A stretch of 64,000 bases of DNA from Spirochaetales bacterium. Its GTDB lineage: Bacteria; Spirochaetota; Leptospiria; Leptospirales; Leptonemataceae. The position numbers and the translations under genes were made by a program. Where the stretch lies: positions 62,001-126,000 of the forward strand of contig JACKOY010000008.1 of assembly GCA_024233935.1 (NCBI GenBank), in the 5' to 3' direction. Each line of letters opens with the position of its first letter. Within the stretch, counting starts at the first letter, position 1. Below the pieces are notes generated by a model that worked only from the letters and a program-made list of their open reading frames with translations, was not told where the DNA came from and did no database searches. Shown here one piece after another: positions 61,756-64,000 of this stretch.

Positions 61756-62865
61756 TCAGGCTATTAGGTCGCTGTACGTTTTGATCGTGGCGGCGGCGCA
61801 TTTATCCCAGCTGAAAAGACACTCACGCGCGATTCCACGTTTGATTAGATGTTTTCTCCGGAGCTCACTGGACAGGACGGCGCTCAATGCAGAGTACAAG
61901 CTCTGGTCATCCTTAGGATCGAAGAGAACCGCGGCATCACCCACCACGTCTGGTATGGATCCCGCTTCGGATGCAATGACAGGACAACCGTACCGCATCG
62001 CTTCAAGCGGCGGCAATCCAAATCCTTCATACAGAGAAGGGTACACCATCGCTCTTGCAAATGCGTATGCGGTGGCGAGATCGGTGTCCGAGCCGCTCAG
62101 GTGAATTAACTGCTTTTCCAGTCCAGCCGCCCGAAATTCGCGTCTTTCGTTTGGAGTAAAGGGCGAGCCCCCGAAGCATAGTAGCTTGAGGGCCCGATTC
62201 ACTTCCGGGTTTTCTCGGTACACCTGCCATAGCCGCTCGAAGTTCTTGTATTTCAGCCGCTCTCCTACATACAACAAATAAGGTTCTCTCAGCAGTGGAC
62301 TTCTTCCGGGAGCCGTCTTGAGTGAATTTGCGAGGGGTATCGTCCGGATCTTCGCTGGATTTACGTTGTAAATATCCATGATATCACGACGTGTTGTATC
62401 AGAAATGGCGATAATCATGTCTGCCGCCTCGATGGCCGTCGCCTTTCGCTCTGCGGTACGGTCCGCGGTACGGAACAGTTCAGGATACAGCTCATGAATC
62501 ATGTCGTATACCGTGAGTACCTTCCGCGCTCGGCCATCGTTGGGAAATTTGGCTATCGCGGGTCCGAAATAGGTGAAGTGTGCAATCTGTGGCTTGATCT
62601 TTTTGATCCAACGTTCCCATAGTAGTCTATTTGCCCGGGCAAATAGGAAGCCTGTCTTCGGAATACGCATGCGTTTGCAGCCACGATAGGACCAGTATTT
62701 GTCTCGAAACTGATCCAGCCGAAGTTCATTTATGTGAAAGCCCTGGAAAAGACTGATCTTTAGTTCCGGATTCTCCACGAAGCGGCTGATCAACTCAAAG
62801 TAGTAGCGCGTAATCCCGCCCATGCGTTGAAACTCGAAGGCCTGAGAGTCGAAAGCGACCTGCAT
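61756..62865 (-). CDS. Glycosyltransferase family 4
   Basis: 369 residues from ATG 62865 (MQVAFDSQAFEFQRMGGITRYYFEL), a GT4 enzyme with YLLYVGERLKYKNFERLWQVY and YPSLYEGFGLPPLEAMRYG (E-x7-E). The frame is open to 63009 but that part overlaps the HAD gene and lacks family features. It has more AT-rich codon use than genes before it, consistent with transfer. The gene lies 49 nt upstream of the bifunctional glycosyltransferase on the same strand. Confidence 0.9.
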   Translation of the reverse strand: MQVAFDSQAFEFQRMGGITRYYFELISRFVENPELKISLFQGFHINELRLDQFRDKYWSYRGCKRMRIPKTGFLFARANRLLWERWIKKIKPQIAHFTYFGPAIAKFPNDGRARKVLTVYDMIHELYPELFRTADRTAERKATAIEAADMIIAISDTTRRDIMDIYNVNPAKIRTIPLANSLKTAPGRSPLLREPYLLYVGERLKYKNFERLWQVYRENPEVNRALKLLCFGGSPFTPNERREFRAAGLEKQLIHLSGSDTDLATAYAFARAMVYPSLYEGFGLPPLEAMRYGCPVIASEAGSIPDVVGDAAVLFDPKDDQSLYSALSAVLSSELRRKHLIKRGIARECLFSWDKCAAATIKTYSDLIA

Positions 62866-62896
62866 AAACAACCCGGCTATTTGTCGACCTCGCGGC

Positions 62897-63538
62897 TCAG
62901 CGGGTCGTCCTTCTTGTGGATACTTCTCCCGCCCGATGAACAGGACAGGTCGGGACCCCGACAAAGTACATTCCAACTGCCTGCGCGGCGGCGAAGTCCG
63001 ATGGCGCATCGCCGATAAACACGCTCCTACTTAGTCTGATCTCAAATTTCATGGACAGCGTCTCCAGGATCTCACGTTTCCTGCGCGGACTCCCGCAAAC
63101 CTCGTTAAAAAAATCCGCCAGTCCCTTCCTGATAATAATGTCACGTAGTTCTTCCTCGGGGGTGCCGGAAACCACGAAGGCTTTGAGCCCGGCCCTCTTG
63201 ATATCCTCTAACAGCCTATCGATGCCTTGCCTGTTGTCCATTGCTACGATGCGCTCCCGAACACTCTCCCCAAATGCAGCTCCCAGCTGGCGGACCTGCT
63301 CTTCATCGCGATAGAGCCGCAAACGCTTGAGCACGTAGCGAATTTTAGTGTGTCGATCAATGCCACCATTGCGCTTGTGGTAGGCTAAAATGAACCGCGT
63401 TGCCCGGGGACCAAGCGGGGCAAATAACGTCCGAAAGGCGTCGGTTTTCACCGGAACGGAGTCCACAATCACTCCGTCGAAATCAAAAAACACCGCCTCT
63501 ATAGATGAATCCCTTACAGGTATTAAACTGGATAGCAT
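62897..63538 (-). CDS. HAD-superfamily phosphatase
   Basis: 213 residues. Motif I is AVFFDFDGVIVDS, motif II is in AFVVSGTPEEEL and motif IV is VFIGDAPSDFAAAQ, with a helical cap between (RYVLKRLRLYRDEEQVR). Probably dephosphorylates a sugar phosphate in polysaccharide synthesis. It sits 31 nt upstream of the GT4 gene on the same strand, so the two are likely cotranscribed. Confidence 0.85.
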   Translation of the reverse strand: MLSSLIPVRDSSIEAVFFDFDGVIVDSVPVKTDAFRTLFAPLGPRATRFILAYHKRNGGIDRHTKIRYVLKRLRLYRDEEQVRQLGAAFGESVRERIVAMDNRQGIDRLLEDIKRAGLKAFVVSGTPEEELRDIIIRKGLADFFNEVCGSPRRKREILETLSMKFEIRLSRSVFIGDAPSDFAAAQAVGMYFVGVPTCPVHRAGEVSTRRTTR

Positions 63539-63585
63539 CAGTGGGGGCTCCCGGGCTACGCGGCAAGTTCAGGCAAGCTCTTTGG

Positions 63586-64000
63586 CTATAAAGTGCAAGT
63601 GTAGTTGCTATACGCGGAGAAGCGTACGCTCAGTGCACGTAATATCTCCTCGGGCTCCATATAATAAAGGTCTTCCATGTCTGCATTCCAGGGGAACAGG
63701 CTTAACCGATCATCTCGAGATCGATATCCACCTTCGTAAGCAGCTTCAGGAGTCAGGGACACACCTTTGCTCAATTCCTTCGGCTTGAGAAAGGCGTTAT
63801 TGTAGTGTAGCTCAACTATCGAGTAGTCGTAGAGATCACAGAGCTCGTTAAGCTTCGAAATGCTCTGTCCATAGAAGTGGTCTCCTCTCCAAAAGTGGTC
63901 ATCGCTGTACGTGACCGTAAATTTGATGGGCGGCGGTATCTTCTCGTTGATTTCTGTACAAACAAGCCCCGGTCGAAATTTTGATAAAATGCAATGAAGC
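63586..64000 (-). CDS. Partial gene, C-terminal part of a polysaccharide-locus protein
   Basis: Open from the right edge to a stop at 63586, giving 137 residues. The sequence KFRPGLVCTEINEKIPPPIKFTV, DDHFWRGDHFYGQSISKLNELC and SIVELHYNNAFLKP resembles the C-terminal part of methyltransferase-like proteins seen in capsule and exopolysaccharide loci, where FNPxIP and YNNAFF motifs recur. The N-terminal SAM-binding part is outside the window, so this is tentative. GC content is clearly lower than in the left part of the window. Confidence 0.5.
   Translation of the reverse strand, partial: LHCILSKFRPGLVCTEINEKIPPPIKFTVTYSDDHFWRGDHFYGQSISKLNELCDLYDYSIVELHYNNAFLKPKELSKGVSLTPEAAYEGGYRSRDDRLSLFPWNADMEDLYYMEPEEILRALSVRFSAYSNYTCTL

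Noticed and set aside
1..64000. tRNA genes, CRISPR arrays, insertion sequences, prophage genes
   Set aside because: I looked for T-loop signatures in gaps, for spaced direct repeats, and for transposase or integrase motifs, and found none.

Overview
The window looks like a GC-rich chromosomal segment of a spirochaete of the order Leptospirales, probably a lineage related to Leptonema or Turneriella rather than Leptospira itself. Three things point there: a DUF1564-type gene at the left edge (a family I know essentially from Leptospira), a solitary 5S rRNA gene with no 16S or 23S beside it, and a very high share of lipoproteins and secreted proteins of unknown function. I saw no tRNA, CRISPR array, insertion sequence or prophage. 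The assignment to a lineage is inference; the features named are visible in the sequence.

Left part (1-20 kb): partial DUF1564 gene, nhaA, a bfd-bfr iron-storage operon behind a promoter that contains a Fur-box-like site, gltX, two lipoproteins, a SET-domain protein, an RlmD-like RNA methyltransferase overlapping xseB, an outer-membrane beta-barrel candidate, and a long gene in which an AGCS transporter-like membrane domain is fused to phosphatidylserine decarboxylase. The lone 5S rRNA and its terminator follow. Then come a membrane sensor with an RsbW-like ATPase domain, a thiolase-marR-HAD phosphatase operon with a perfect 15-bp inverted repeat over its promoter, a class III adenylate cyclase, and an NAD-binding protein with a small membrane protein.

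Middle part (20-41 kb): a two-gene operon pairs a secreted caspase-like/ankyrin protein with a 1757-residue protein made of a pseudokinase, a STAND-type ATPase, a helical repeat region, GAF and a PP2C/SpoIIE phosphatase. Around it are secreted proteins of unknown function, an alpha/beta hydrolase, an RHS/YD-like protein, a SelW-like protein, a cupin, an ABHD18-like hydrolase, an intact alanine:cation symporter, a tandem pair of paralogous lipoproteins, a pentapeptide-repeat protein, and a MntA/HepT toxin-antitoxin pair.

Right part (41-64 kb): a tolC-RND efflux operon without an adaptor gene, a six-repeat NHL propeller lipoprotein, a DksA/TraR zinc-finger protein, an ankyrin protein, a rhomboid protease, a remnant of an EAL domain, an aldo/keto reductase, a LamG lipoprotein, and then a surface polysaccharide region from about 53.6 kb to the end. 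That region holds a GT-C type membrane protein with a DUF2784-like N-terminus, a UDP-glucuronate 4-epimerase, a D-hydroxyacid dehydrogenase, three GT4-type glycosyltransferase genes (one fused to GT2), a HAD phosphatase and a partial gene. Base composition becomes more AT-rich after about 61.7 kb, as is usual in transferred polysaccharide loci.
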